Shown one piece after another: positions 12,131 to 24,400 of a stretch of 64,000 nucleotides of DNA. Position 1 is the first letter of the stretch; the number at the start of each line of letters is the position of its first letter. Where the stretch lies: contig CANTUV010000007.1 in NCBI GenBank assembly GCA_947685225.1, positions 10,188,501 through 10,252,500 of the forward strand. Direction: 5' to 3'. The notes beneath the pieces are model-generated. The model ran no database searches, was not told the DNA's origin, and saw nothing but the letters and a program-made list of their open reading frames with translations. This DNA is from Garcia nutans. Lineage: Eukaryota > Streptophyta > Magnoliopsida > Malpighiales > Euphorbiaceae. The translations under genes and the position numbers were made by a program.

Positions 12131-13290
12131 ATGATGTCAAATTTCACAAAGTTTGAGTTTATTGTACTTGAGATATTGAAAATAATTATTTACCTTGGAC
12201 TCTTAATGATGAGATTTGTCTTGATGCTATGAATTTTGAAAATACAGTTCAAGAAGAAAATAATGCAGCCATACAGAATCGAGCAAAAGAAATAATATTC
12301 ATTCGTCATCATCTTCATGAAGGATTAAAAATTAAATATTTAACAGTAAATGACCCCTTTGAACTTTGACAAAATTTTAAAAAAAAATTGATCATAAAAA
12401 AACAGTTATTCTTCCAAAAACTTGTTATGATTAGATGTACTTACTATTATAAGATTTTAAAACTGTTAGTGAATATAATTCTATTGTTTTTAAGATTATT
12501 TCTCAATTAAAATTATGTAGTGAGAAGATTACTGATCAAGATTTATTAGAAAAAATTTTCTCAAATTTTCACGCCTCGAATATGCTCCTGCAGCAGTAAT
12601 ATCAAGAGTGAATTTTTAAAAAATATTCTGAATTAATATCATATTTTCTTATTGTTGAACAAAATAATAAACTTTTGATGAAAAATCACGAATGTGCTTA
12701 TGTAGCAGTAATATCAAGAGCGAGATTTTTAAAAATATTCTAAATTGATATCATGTCTTCTTGTTGCTAAACAAAATAATGAATTTTTGATGAAAAATTA
12801 TCAATCACGACCAACTGGGTTTGAATCATTTTCTAAAGCGAATGTTATAATGATAAATAAGTCTGAACAAAGATAAAATTATAGTCGCGGTCTCAATCAC
12901 GGTCGAGGTAATGGCCGTGGTGACAATAGTAATAATTATCAAAGCTATAAAAGTCATCACAATATTAATTGTCGGAAGACTAATGATCATAGTGAGAAAA
13001 TGAGAAATAAAAGAATTTGCAAAATGAAAATGAAGAAAATATTTGCTATAGATGTGGCATGAAAGGACATTGATTTCTTACTTGTCGTACATCTAAATAT
13101 CTTGTGGATCTTTACCAAGCTTCTGTAAAAGGGGAAAAAAAATTATGGAGAGTAATTTTCTTGAACATAATGATCCAATTGATTTCATACATCTGGATAT
13201 TTCAAATTTTTTTGAAATTGCTAATGGAAAAACTGATAATTTAATGATCGATAAAAATTTTCATTTGGATGGCCATATTGATTAATGTAT
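12131..13290 (+). pseudogene. copia gag relic
   Basis: Frame fragments from an ATG at 12131 (MMSNFTKFEF) match the plant copia gag (UBN2-type) pattern: DAMNF, RAKEIIFIRHHLHEGLKI and WMHLRLQDFK-like sequence. An Arg/Gly-rich linker near 12880-12930 and a CCHC zinc knuckle (13044-13085, C-x2-C-x4-H-x4-C) follow. In the knuckle the aromatic residue after His is a TGA stop. Several frame changes occur. It would have packaged element RNA; it cannot now encode a full protein. Confidence 0.75.
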
Positions 13291-13439
13291 TTTATGTAAT
13301 ACCACATTTTTTTTTTATTTTTCAAGTGTGTTAAGTTTAAAATTAAGTCTATTTTATTTTTAATTTTATCTATATATACTTTATATAAATATATAAATAA
13401 AATATTATAATACTCATTTATGCTATTTTTATTTTAAAG

Positions 13440-16400
13440 AAAAAAAATTATCTGATCACTTATTTGATGATAGTGGAGATGTATGTCTGACAGACAGTGC
13501 AACAATACATATAATTCTAAAAGATAAAATATATTGTTTTCATCTTCAATTAACTAAGACTAATGTTAATATAATTTATAGTGCCGCAAATTTAATTGAA
13601 GATTCTGAAAGAGCCATTATTATGTTACCAAAAGGCACAAAGTTAATAATAAATGATGCATTGTTATCTAGTAAAATTAAAAAGAAATTTTTTTAAGTTT
13701 TAAAGATATACATCTCAATAGTTATTATATTGAGACTAAAAATAAAAATAGTAAAGAATATCTCTATATTACATCTACAATATAAAAAAAAGCATATAAT
13801 GAAAATATTGCTAGCAATTTTTTCTGGATTATATTATATATATATATTCAATAGAGTCTAATATTATAATTACTCAGAAGTTAATTGACTTAAAATTTTT
13901 TATTATATGACATGATTGCTTAGGTTATCTTGGTGCTATAATGATGAGAAGAAATATAGAACATTCATATAGACACCCTTTTAAAAACTATAAGATTCTT
14001 TCATTAAGTGAATTTTCATGCGTTGCTTGTGCTAAAGAAAAATTAATTACTAGGTCATCTCAAAGTAAAATTGAATTTGAATCTCCTCAATTTTTAGAAT
14101 AAAATCATGGAGATATATGTGGGCCTGTTATTCTATCTTATGGTCCTTTTTAATATTTTATACTATTAATAGATGTTTCTAAAAGATGGTCATATATTTA
14201 TTTATTGTCTACTCATAATATTGTATTTGCGAGACTATTAGCACAAATCATCAAATTACGAGTACAATTTTCAGATTATGCAATTAAAACAATTCATCTT
14301 GATAATGCAGGAGAATACATCCTAAGCATTTAATGATTATTGTGTATTAATTGGAATTATAGTTGAGCACCCTATTGCTCACACTCATACACAAAATGAT
14401 TTAGCAAAATCTTTTATAAAACGACTTCAATTAATTGCTAGATTTTTACTTATGAGAACAAAACTATCTAGTTCAGCTTGGAAATATGATATATTACATA
14501 CAACAACACTAATTAAAATTAGACCAACTACTTATTATGAATTCTCTCCATTACAACTTGTAACCGGTCATAAGCCCAATGTTTCCCATTTAAGAATTTT
14601 TAGTTGTACAGTATATATTTCAATTGCTCCACCACAACATATAAAAATGAACCTAAAAAGGAGACTGAGAATTTATATTGATTTTGAATTACCATTAATT
14701 ATAAGATATCTTGAACCAATGACAAATGATATTTTTACAGTATGATTTGTTAATTATCAATTTGATGAGACTGTGTTCCTAGTATTAGGGGAAGAAAAAG
14801 AAAAGTTAGAAAAATAAGATATTTTATGGAATGCATCATCAATCTCTCATTATGATCCTTGAATGGATAAAAGTGATCTTGAAGTTAAAAAAATTATTAA
14901 TTTATAAAATATTACAAATCAATTGCCATATGCATTAACTGATGCAAGAAGGGTAACTAAATCGCATATACTAGTATTAAATGATCATGTCCGAATTAAT
15001 ATTATAAATGAAAAATCTATCAATATCTGAGCGGACGTGTCTGGTATGCACCAAAAACGTGATAGACAGATCGATTCTAAAGATAAAAATCTTAGAAAGA
15101 AACGGGAGCAAAATAGACAAGTTAGTATTTCTGAAATTAATATACCAAAAGATTTGATGATATAAAAATAAATAAGAGACACATCTAATCAATTTCCTTC
15201 AGTAGAGGAACAATTGACTGAAAATAATGAAACCGTAGAAAATCTTGAAAATGGAGAGATTTATAAAAGTTATGTCTATACGAGAGGGAGAGATAGGATC
15301 GATATAAAACTATTATTGATCAAAAGTTTTCATATGCAGTAGCTATTGATATAATAAATAAAAGTGATGATTTAGAATCAAAATCTATTGAAGAATGTCA
15401 ACATCGAAGTGATTGACCAAAGTGGAAAGATGTTATTCAAGCAGAATTAAATCTTGGAAAGCGAGAAGCCTTTAGACCAATAGTCCTAACACTTGAAAAT
15501 ATAAAACTTGTTGGTTATAAGTGAATGTTTGTACAAAAATGAAATGAAAACAATGAGATTGTAAGATATGAAAATAATGAGATAGTAAGATATAAGGCAC
15601 GACTTGTAGCTTAAGGTTTCTCGTGGAGACCTGAAATTGATTATGAAGAAATATATTCTCCTATAGTGGATGTAATAACTTTCAGATTTTTAGTAAGCTT
15701 AGCAGTTTTTGAAGAACTTCACATGAGTCTAATGGACGTTGTGATAACTTATTTATATGGATCACTTGATGGTGATATTTACATGGCAGTCCCTGAAAGA
15801 CTAGAAATATCTAAAGCATTTAATTCATTATCTCGAGAAAAATGTTCAATCAAGTTTCGGAGATCTTTATATGAGCTAAAATAATATAGAAGAATATGAT
15901 ATAATCGTCTCAGTGAATATTTTCTAAAGCAAGAATATGTGAATAATCCTATTAGCTCATGTCTTTTTTATTAAAAAATTAAAAAATGGACTTGTCATTA
16001 TTGTAGTGTATGTCGATGATTTGTACATTATTGGGACTCCTGATGAGCTTGAAGAAGCTGTAACACTTTTAAAGAAAAAATTTGAAATGAAAGATCTTGA
16101 AAGAACAAAATTTTATCTTGGTCTATAAGTCGAACATTTATCAAATAAAATTTTTGTATATCAATCGAATTATACAGAAAAAGTGTTAAGGCAATTTAAT
16201 ATGGATAAAACTCACCATTTGAGTTCTCCAATGGTTGTTCGATCTCTTGATATAAAAAAAAAATCTATTTCGTTCTAAAAAATATAATGAAGAGATTATT
16301 AGTCCTAAAGTACTATATCTTAGTGCAATTGGTGCATTAATGTATTTAGCTAACTATACAAAGCCAAATATAGCTTTCTCAGTTAATTTATTAGAGAGAT

Positions 16401-17040
16401 ATAATTTTGTGCCAACACGAAGATACTGAAATAATGTCTGATTTGAGATTATTAATGTACATTTAATAATGTCTGATTTAATATATATTTTATTATTTTC
16501 GTGGAACTACTGATTTGATATTATTCTATTCATAATAATTAAATTAAATCACAAATTAATTGGATTTACAGATGTTGGATATTTGTCTGATCCACACAAA
16601 AGATGATCACAAATAGGATATTTATTTTTATACAGTACTACTGTAATATCTTGGCACTCAACAAAGCAAATGATTGTTGCCACATCTTTAAATCATGCAG
16701 AAATTATTGTAATTCATGAAGCAAGTCATAAATATGTGTGGTTAAGGTAATTTGTTCAATATATTTAAGGCACATATAATCTCTCATCTACTGAAATGCA
16801 CCCAACAATTTTGTATGAAGATAACATTGCGTGTATTGTCAAATAAACGGAAGATATATCAAGAGTGATAGAACCAAGCATATTTCACCAAAATTCTTTT
16901 TTATGCATGAACGCCAGAAGAAAGGCGAAATAGATATTCATCAAATTCACTCAAGTGATAATTTAGTAGATTTATTAATAAAGGCTTTGTCAATAATAAT
17001 ATTTAAAAAGCTAGTTCACAACATTGAAATACGTTGACCT
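13440..17040 (+). pseudogene. copia pol relic (protease, integrase, reverse transcriptase, RNase H)
   Basis: Visible pieces in order: protease core DSAT near 13490; integrase zinc-binding region HDCLGYLGA...CVACAKEK at about 13911-14040, then HGDICGP and LDNAGEY segments up to 14330, and the YYEFSPLQLVTGHKPN segment in the 14452-14745 frame; reverse transcriptase from about 15410 (WKDVIQAEL, SPIVDVITFRFLVSLA), with YVDD box near 16009-16020 and KFYLGL near 16120; RNase H from about 16560 to 17037 (KHISPKFFFMHERQKKGEI). Many stops (for example in WxRWNNLV-type positions) and an insertion at about 16430-16550 interrupt it. No functional polyprotein is possible. Confidence 0.85.
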
Positions 17041-17198
17041 AGAGATATTCATTAATATAAGGAGTAGGAAAATATATATGTACTATATTAAGAATATTGT
17101 ACTATTTTTTTTTCACTAGGTTATTTTTTTTCACAGAGTTTTTATCTAGTAATATTTTAATGAAACATATTTTTAATAGAAAAATATCTAAGGGGAAG

Positions 17199-17508
17199 TA
17201 TTATGAATAATTGAAGATATTAATAGTGGATTTTTTTTTATCTTTTTAATTATTTTATTTCATCTCATAATTATCTTATTTTATCTCTTTAATTATTTTA
17301 TCGCTTAATTTATTTTATTATCTCAATAATTAATATATAATATTTAATTTTTAACTCTATAAATAAAAGAGGTTATAAGACTTTTAATGAATGAATAAAA
17401 AATGAGAAATATAAATATTCTTTCTCTCTAAATTACTTTTTAAAATAATTAATTTTTAATTATTTATTTCTTTTATTTATTAATAATTTCATCATTAATT
17501 TTAAAACA
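17199..17508 (+). repeat. Right (3') LTR of the copia element
   Basis: Starts after AAGGGGAAG and ends TTTTAAAACA, followed by the TTATG target duplication. Roughly 10-15% different from the left LTR by eye, with small indels. Confidence 0.88.
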
Positions 17509-17513
17509 TTATG

Positions 17514-18930
17514 CAAGTTTTTTTTCATATTAAATTTAGTATAGAGGTGTCGTATTTGCATAATGAATCGTAACTATTTAATGAAATTGATTTTAAAGGA
17601 AATGAAGATATTGTCCATATCTAATTGCTATTAAATGACTTTCTTGGATCAACAAATCATATGGATTGTTCAACAAGGAAAATAATTCTATTTCCATTTA
17701 GTAGTAATAGTTATGATATGTCCATGTGTAATAATAATAATAATAATAATAATAACGTAAAAAAAGTAAATTTATAGCATATATTTTATATAATTGGTGA
17801 TATACGTAATCAAGTTAATAAACTATTTTTATAGCTTAATTTTCATAGAAATGCAATTCACCTCAGACAGACAACGCATAATCAGTTGGCTTTTACAATA
17901 TAAATTTAATTAAATAATATGTAATAATTAATTATCTTAAAAATTATACTTTAAAATAATAGTTATTTGAATAAAAATCTAAATTATTCAAATTTAAAAA
18001 TAAAGAAAAATTTTAATTTTTTATATTAATTTTATTTCATATATTGAACCATAAACTAAACATGCTCTAAATAAAAAGTCTCTAAATATTTTTTGTTAAA
18101 TAAGGCTTAGACTTTTTTTTTTTTAAAAAAGGTATTTTTTTAGGTATACCATTCCATTTGGTAAAAGAAAAGGTGTTATTGAATTAAACCACTAAATTAT
18201 CAAAAATTAGCGGTACATGAAAATCATGCTCAGATTTCCATATAAGAAAACAAGCCTGAGCGACTGAAATTTTAAAATTAATATTAAAAATCATTAAAAA
18301 GAAAATTTTATTTTGAAATAATTAATATATTCCATAAAGTACTTCAAAAGTGTGGTGAAGGCTCACCGATAACGCAAAAGGGCATATAAGTAATTTGAGT
18401 TTTTAAATAATATTGGGATGGAGTTTGCAGGTACAGTTTGGGTTCAATGAATCGGACTTCGTCAACTCAGCCAATTACCACAGTTAATAGACGTGACCGT
18501 TTGTCGGTTTCAATAAAACCATTTAACAGGTCAGGTTTGTCGTTTTGTGATGACTCACCGTAAAGGCTAAATAAGTAAATTTAACCTTTTTTTAAAAATA
18601 TTTTTCTCTTTTGTTTTTGTAATAATATCTCTGTCGATTTTTTTAAAAAATATATATTGCCACGTCAGCATAAAGAAATATTGCGCATAATCTTTTTCAT
18701 ACAGGGAGATATACTGTTTTGTTCTATAAACCCGATAATAATAATAATAATAATAATAATACTTTTTGTCTTTTTTTAAAAAAATTATAAAAAAGCTTTT
18801 TATAATGGTAAATGGAAAGAGCAAAAAAGAAGAAGAAGAAAGAAATAGATTAAAAAAAAATAAAAGGAGCATTAATGGTGGAAAGTAAGAGTTTTAAGAA
18901 ACATAAATGGAAAAAAAGTAAGGGAAGGAA
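17514..18930. other. AT-rich intergenic DNA upstream of the FLZ gene
   Basis: No gene recognised. Contains (AAT)n near 17733-17756 and 18737-18761. The patch 18360-18560 is of more balanced composition and may be distal promoter of the gene beginning near 19230. Confidence 0.5.
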
Positions 18931-19080
18931 GTGACGAAAGAAGACAGGTCAAATTTATGTATACATTCAAGAAATGTTGGTAGAGAGAGACCACTAAAAT
19001 CTGTTGGCAAAGACTGTATTTTTATACGTACATTTTCCATTGAAACAGAGAGAAAAAAGTATAATTACTTACTGCCACAT

Positions 19081-19171
19081 AGAGAGAGAGAGAGAGAGAG
19101 AGAGAGAATGGAGTATTTCAGAAACTCATGGCTTTACTGACTTGGAGAGAGAGAGAGAGAGAGAGAGAGAG
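19081..19171. promoter_or_regulatory. Two (GA)n tracts and TATA box of the FLZ gene promoter
   Basis: Two purine (GA)n tracts, 19081-19108 and about 19144-19171, lie just before a TATATAG box at 19200-19206. The first leader exon starts soon after. GA/CT tracts beside plant core promoters are a known binding context for BBR/BPC factors; a role here is inferred from position only. Confidence 0.5.
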
Positions 19172-19316
19172 GAGTAGTGTGCAAGTTTCAACTCAAAGCT
19201 TATATAGAGACAGAGCTTGACAAGACCCAATCGTTTCTTTTTACTGCATTTGGGTCTCTTCTTAAAAGACATCATCTCCTTGTATTTTCGACAGCAAGAA
19301 AAAAAAGAACCCACAG

Positions 19317-19910
19317 GTGAGTTGTGCTTTCTTTTTTTATTTTCTTGAGTAAAGTTCTTTTTTTTTATGGCTGCTTGATATTTTGATTTCTTGAATCTGC
19401 GACCATTTTCTTTTGCATTGTTGGTTAATTTTGGAGATTTCTTCATGGGATTTTATGGATTGTTCATCTGAGTATCCTCTCTTTGAGTGATTTATCATTT
19501 GGGGTTTTCGGTTTCATTTGGAAAATCAAGAGGAACAGTGGCTTATTTATCAAAGCCTGCATTTCGGATTTTCTTTTTCTTACTGCTTTGCAATTGATTA
19601 TGTTCGCTAGACCTTGTTTATATTTTTAATCTAGTTGTTATCTGGGTGATTTAGAATTCTTTTAAATTCGAATCCATGGATACATCTTTCTTATGATCTT
19701 CATTCTAAGCCGGGTCCATCAAGTCTTTACTTTTCTTGTTTATGAAAAGGTTTATTTTACCTTCTTTCTGTTACCATTTGCCTCAATGTAGCTCGATGAT
19801 TGATTATCTTGTTTAGTTAACCAAATAATCTAATCTCCTTCTGATTGTAATGATTTCCCCTAGTGTATATAGCACTTATTATTTGTTCAAATCTGTTTGT
19901 TTTGGTACAG
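19317..19910 (+). other. Predicted 5'UTR intron of the FLZ gene
   Basis: A strong donor (CCACAG|GTGAGT at 19317) and an acceptor (TTTGGTACAG at 19901-19910) bracket T-rich sequence with no ATG in the flanking leader exons. Splicing leaves a short ATG-free leader (19911-19953) before the start codon. Long leader introns are common in this gene family and often raise expression. Predicted from splice signals only. Confidence 0.7.
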
Positions 19911-19953
19911 ATAAAAGGGGCTTTTTTGTGTTCCCGGCTAGGGTTTTGGGGTA

Positions 19954-21264
19954 ATGTTGAGGAAGAGAACCTGGACACACCAGAAAGATCAACAAATGGG
20001 TCCCTTAACAATGTCTGGTTCTGGGTCTGAATCTGATTCTCTGGGATGTAATCACAAAACAAACTCCTTTTTTAGTGTTCCTGGTCTGTTTGTTGGCTTA
20101 ACTCCCAAGGGTTTATCAGATTGTGATTCTGTTAGAAGTCCAACATCTCCTCTAGATTTTAGGGTGTTGTTAAATTTAGGGAACCCCTATAGGTCCCCAA
20201 GGTCATTTCATAATGGACGCCAGAAGAGCTGGGATTGCAATAAAGTAGGCTTAAGCATTATAAATTCCGTTGATGATGATGTGAATCAATCTGGCAAAGT
20301 TCTGCCAACTTCGGAAAGCAAGAACATTCTTTTGGGACAGCGAGTTAGGACTAAAACCTCAAACTTTCAACCCCATGCTAATTCTTTTGATGCACCAAAG
20401 TCTTTGCCAAGAAATTTTGCAGTTTTCCCTCATACGCAAACCAAATCTCCCCTTCAAAATGGCAGCTCCGATGTTATTTTTGAGATTGGAGAAGCCCCAT
20501 TTAAACCTGAGCACTTTGGAAAAATCAGGTCTTGTTCACTGGATTCTTGCAAGTCATTTTCAACCCTGCCCCATTTGGCTGACCGGAACTCTAAACTGAG
20601 TTCTGGGAATTTCCATTTTAATAATCCAACTCCTCGAGGGAGTTCTCCTCTTCAATTTTCTGGAGAAAGCCCAAATTCAAACAACTACTTGCATATGGAT
20701 TTGAACTTAACTCCAATGCCTATTGGGTCTGCTAGAGGATTTATTGGTTCTCTCTGTGCAAGAGAGATTGAGCGCTCAGAGGATTATACATGTGTAATTT
20801 CACATGATCCCAACCCCAAAAAAACTCATATCTATGGTGATTGTATCTTGGAATGTTACTCTAATGAAGGAAAGGAGATTGGAATGCCTCAGGCTATTAC
20901 TAGCTCTGCAATTCCAAGTCCATTTCCTTCAAATGATTTTTTGAAGAACTGTTACCATTGCCACAAGAAATTGGAAGGTGGAAAAGATATTTACATATAC
21001 AGGTTTGTCCAAATTCTTTGACTAGTCTTTTTATTCTGCACCGCGCACATTGCTGTTTTACTAGTAGATGTTGATTTTGAAATGCTTGTTTGTTTTTTGA
21101 TTCCTTGCAGAGGTGAGAAATCTTTTTGCAGTTTAGATTGTCGGTCAGAGGAGATTATGAATGATGAAAAACTTGAGAAAGCAATCAGCAAATCTTCTGA
21201 TGAGTCTCCCATGTCCGAAAATGGGGACGAACTCTTTGAAAATGGCATTTTTGATGCTCCATGA
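19954..21264 (+). CDS. FCS-like zinc finger (FLZ, DUF581) protein
   Basis: Two coding exons, 19954-21002 and 21111-21264, joined at GATATTTACATATACAG|GTTTGT and CCTTGCAG|AGGTGAG, give a 400-residue protein. The start MLRKRTWTHQKDQQM is the first ATG after the leader intron. The C-terminal FLZ finger spans about residues 330-375 with Cys333, Cys336, Cys356 and Cys360 (CYHC...FCSLDCR), interrupted by the intron at Arg350. The long N-terminal part is Ser/Pro-rich and disordered, with family-typical VPGLFVGLTPKGLSDCDSV and SPTSPLDFRV blocks. FLZ proteins are plant-specific adaptors that bind SnRK1 kinase subunits through this finger, linking energy and stress signals. The sequence looks intact and most resembles the long FLZ subgroup of Arabidopsis FLZ8/FLZ10, but I cannot fix the ortholog. 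Confidence 0.93.
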
Positions 21265-21835
21265 AGTCATTTTTCATAGCTGATTAATAGCCACCATGCC
21301 CATGATTGATGAAACTGTCTGCAAAGGTGTTTACCTTTGATCATCTGTTTCAAAAGAGCTGTTTATGTGCATCTGTTAGCAGCCATGGATGATCAATTTT
21401 GTACATTGTTTCCTTTGCTGTTCTTGTTTCATCATTCATGGTCATGGGAAATGGTTCTCTATGTTGGCTAGTTAAATTTTTGCCTTTTCTTTTTTTGCTT
21501 ATTCTGAAATTATAACTTGTAGTTTATCTCTTGCGACAAATTTTCCCTGAGAGTTATGTTTTTCCTGGGTATGTTCAACATTTTTCTCAAGCTCTTTTTA
21601 CAGCCTAATATAAGTTCTTGCAGTTGCAGGTTGTGGTCGGTCCAAATATTTCACGTCACAACACGGTCTGTCTCTCTATGTGTGCGCCCATGTCTTCTAT
21701 AAATGTTAAATTTCTTTGTACAAGGTCCATGATGTATGCATAAATAAAAATTTAAGATTTCAATAATACTCACAAAGCTTATTAAGTTTTCCCATAACAA
21801 TTTCTTGATATTTTATGCAATTGGAACTTTTTGAG
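21265..21835. other. Convergent intergenic region between FLZ and PPR genes
   Basis: Holds the 3'UTRs of the two tail-to-tail genes. The T-rich, moderately complex sequence up to about 21700 fits the FLZ 3'UTR. AATAAA-type signal at 21741 (+) is a candidate polyadenylation signal. Nothing else seen. Confidence 0.5.
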
Positions 21836-24400
21836 TCACCAGTAATCTTTACAAGAGCAATATCCATCTTTGAATCTATGAAATCTATAGTTATCCCTGA
21901 CAGCTATTTCTCTATCATAAGCCTGAGATACCACCTTCATAAATGAGTGACAATCTCCACAAATCCTAGCAGTATTCACAATCCTTATGGTAGATTTTCC
22001 ATGGATGTTTATAAGACCAAATGCAGCAGCTAACCTTTCACTGTGTCGAGACGAGGCTTCTGGTGTTGTTTGCTTCAGTAATCCTCTCTCAATTTCTTCT
22101 AACATAGAATAGATTTCTGCAGATTGAGGGTTTGAGAAGTCCCCTGCAGTAAACTCATGAAGAACTCCATTTTGTTCTATTCGGCTGAAACCTGGTTTCT
22201 TCCTTACTCCCATGTCATGCAGTTTCATTCTTACACTACTCACATCATCCCATCTACCAGCATTTGCATATATGTTTGATAGCAGCACATAAGCTCCATT
22301 ATTTACTGGGTCTATCTCTATGAGATGTTTAAATGCAAACTCTGCTAATTCCACATTGCGGTAGCTTCCACATGCTCTCATCAAAGAACTCCATGTAGAT
22401 ACATCTGGTTCTATTGGCATTGTTTCGATGAATTTAACTGCTGCTTCCAAAAGCCCACTTCGACCCAGGAGATCAATGATGCAACCATAATGCTGAATCT
22501 TTGGATTAATATTGTAGAGAGTTTTCATTTTGACAAAATATTTGTAGCCTTCATCGACTAAACCTCCATGACTACAAGCAGATAGAAGAGCTATAAAGGT
22601 GACATAATCTGGTTTTATCCCCTTCCTCTCCATTTCCAGGTAAACATTAATAGCTTTCTGGGCATGCCCCTCGATGGCATATGCTGCTATCATAGCTGTA
22701 TAAAGAAATACATTCCTTTCGGTTAATTCAGAAAACAGCTCGTACGCTATTTCAGTGCATCCACACTTCCCGTACATGTCAATTAATGCAGTGGCTAACA
22801 TGGTATCAAGAACAATGTTGTTCTTTTTTATGTAAACATGGAGCCAAATGCCATGGTTCAAGGCTCCAACTCTAGCACAAGCTGAGAGTAAACAGATCAA
22901 AGTGATTTTATCAGGCTTTACATTTGAACGTTGCATCTCCTTGACAAGCTCGAATGATTCTCTGAACTGATCATGCTTCACATAAAAATTGATCATGGTG
23001 TTCCAAGAAACTATGTCCTTCTCTGGAATCTTGTTAAAAAAGCTTTTTGCTTTATCAACATCTCCACTTCTGCAAAATCCATCCAGCATTGAATTCCATG
23101 ATGCAACAATTTTACAAGGCAAATGCTCAAAAATTATGCGAGCTTCATCCAGTTTCTCACATTTTGCATACAAGTCAAGCAGAGCATTTCCAAGAAATCC
23201 ATCAACAATCATTCTGCATCTTATGATCAAGCCATGAATGGCTCTGCCTAACCCGAAATCTTCCACATGAACACAAGCTGAAAGTGCTGTCACAAGAACA
23301 ACCTCATCAGGGCTCACATTTTCAAACCTCATTTGTCTGAACAAGTCTAAGCTTTTATGATAATCCCCAGATTGAACATAACCAGATATCTTTGTAGTCC
23401 ATGATATCAGGTTTCTCTCCGGCATCTGATCAAACAAACGCCTGGCCTCATCCATCTTATTAGCCTTCACATACCCACTGACTAGTGTAGTCCACAGAAC
23501 AACATCCAGCTCAGATTTATGAAATCTATCCAAAAGGCTATGCGCTTCCTCCATTTTGCTGCACTTGATATACATATCTACCAAACAATTCAATAAACTC
23601 CCGCCAATCTGTAGATTACTATCTTCAATATAGACATGAAATTTTTTACCCATTTCTATATCCCTCAACTTAGCACAAGCAGAGACCAAGCTAACCATTG
23701 TTATCTCATCTGGTTTAACCCCATTCACTATCATTTCATCAAACAAATGCAAGGCTTCCCTATACATTCCCACTGAGACATAACAAGATATCATGGTATT
23801 CCAACTAATAACATTTTTGTGTGGCAATTTCTCAAACAATTGGCAGACTTCCATCACTTTCCCAAATTTTGAGTACATACACATCAAATTGTTATTCAAA
23901 GATCTATTAGCTCCAAACCCAGATTTCAAAATTCTCCCATGGACTTCAGTACCTTGTTGAAGACAAAAATTTCTAGAACAAGCATGAACCAGGAAGTGAA
24001 AAGTGGACAAATCTAACAACACACCTTGAGTAACTATATGACGATAAGTTAAAAGAACTTGTTGTGGAGAACCTAGTTTGAGTTGGTTTTCAATAAGGGT
24101 GTTCCAAATTATGGCATCTGGTTCAAAATTATAGCTAAAAATCTGGTGTGCATAATCAAGCTCATTAATAGTGATTAAGAAATGAAGAATATTACTGGTT
24201 ATGCGAGAGTCCTTTATGAGATTTGTGGTGATTAAATGGGCATGAAGTGGGGAAAATTGTCTTATATTTGAACAATGTTTTAACAAAACTATAATGTTAT
24301 TGCTGCTTGGAATCGACACCGATAATGGGTTTATTTGCTTTGGGTTGTGAGTGGAGGAAGAGAGGGATGAGGAGGGGATAGTTGAAGTAGCTATGGCCAT
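21836..24400 (-). CDS. Pentatricopeptide repeat protein, PLS class with DYW domain
   Basis: Intronless 854-residue protein. A Ser/Thr-rich N-terminus (MAIATSTIPSSSLSSSTHNP) is typical of an organelle transit peptide. Residues about 60-690 are tandem PPR motifs of P, L and S type (for example DVVLWTTLVSGYVKANKMDEA, NVISWNTMISCYV). The E/E+ region follows with PGFSRIEQNG, then a DYW cytidine-deaminase-like domain: HSE at 786-788, CGDC at 814-817 and the terminal Asp-Tyr-Trp. Proteins of this class bind one or a few organellar RNAs in a base-specific manner and mostly specify C-to-U editing sites. The stretch between PG box and DYW end is about 119 residues rather than the usual about 136, because the segment before HSE is short. 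Target organelle and editing site cannot be read from the sequence. Confidence 0.95.
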   Translation of the reverse strand: MAIATSTIPSSSLSSSTHNPKQINPLSVSIPSSNNIIVLLKHCSNIRQFSPLHAHLITTNLIKDSRITSNILHFLITINELDYAHQIFSYNFEPDAIIWNTLIENQLKLGSPQQVLLTYRHIVTQGVLLDLSTFHFLVHACSRNFCLQQGTEVHGRILKSGFGANRSLNNNLMCMYSKFGKVMEVCQLFEKLPHKNVISWNTMISCYVSVGMYREALHLFDEMIVNGVKPDEITMVSLVSACAKLRDIEMGKKFHVYIEDSNLQIGGSLLNCLVDMYIKCSKMEEAHSLLDRFHKSELDVVLWTTLVSGYVKANKMDEARRLFDQMPERNLISWTTKISGYVQSGDYHKSLDLFRQMRFENVSPDEVVLVTALSACVHVEDFGLGRAIHGLIIRCRMIVDGFLGNALLDLYAKCEKLDEARIIFEHLPCKIVASWNSMLDGFCRSGDVDKAKSFFNKIPEKDIVSWNTMINFYVKHDQFRESFELVKEMQRSNVKPDKITLICLLSACARVGALNHGIWLHVYIKKNNIVLDTMLATALIDMYGKCGCTEIAYELFSELTERNVFLYTAMIAAYAIEGHAQKAINVYLEMERKGIKPDYVTFIALLSACSHGGLVDEGYKYFVKMKTLYNINPKIQHYGCIIDLLGRSGLLEAAVKFIETMPIEPDVSTWSSLMRACGSYRNVELAEFAFKHLIEIDPVNNGAYVLLSNIYANAGRWDDVSSVRMKLHDMGVRKKPGFSRIEQNGVLHEFTAGDFSNPQSAEIYSMLEEIERGLLKQTTPEASSRHSERLAAAFGLINIHGKSTIRIVNTARICGDCHSFMKVVSQAYDREIAVRDNYRFHRFKDGYCSCKDYW

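Larger units (their letters stand above)
11739..17508 (+). mobile_element. Ty1/copia LTR retrotransposon, structurally complete but decayed
   Basis: Two direct LTRs (11739-12059 and 17199-17508) begin TATTATGAATAATTGAAG and share TATA box, CTCTATAAATAAA and GACTTTTAATGAAT segments. The 5-bp target duplication TTATG is perfect (11734-11738 and 17509-17513). A purine tract (AAGGGGAAG) precedes the right LTR at 17190. Between the LTRs, + strand translation shows the copia order gag, protease, integrase, reverse transcriptase and RNase H, all broken by stops and shifts. LTR divergence and the many stops show it is old and inactive. It could only be moved by proteins from another copy. Confidence 0.93.

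Noticed and set aside
18567..18872. 101-codon frame with poly-Tyr and poly-Phe on the - strand
   Set aside because: A/T-rich repeat translation, no conserved features.
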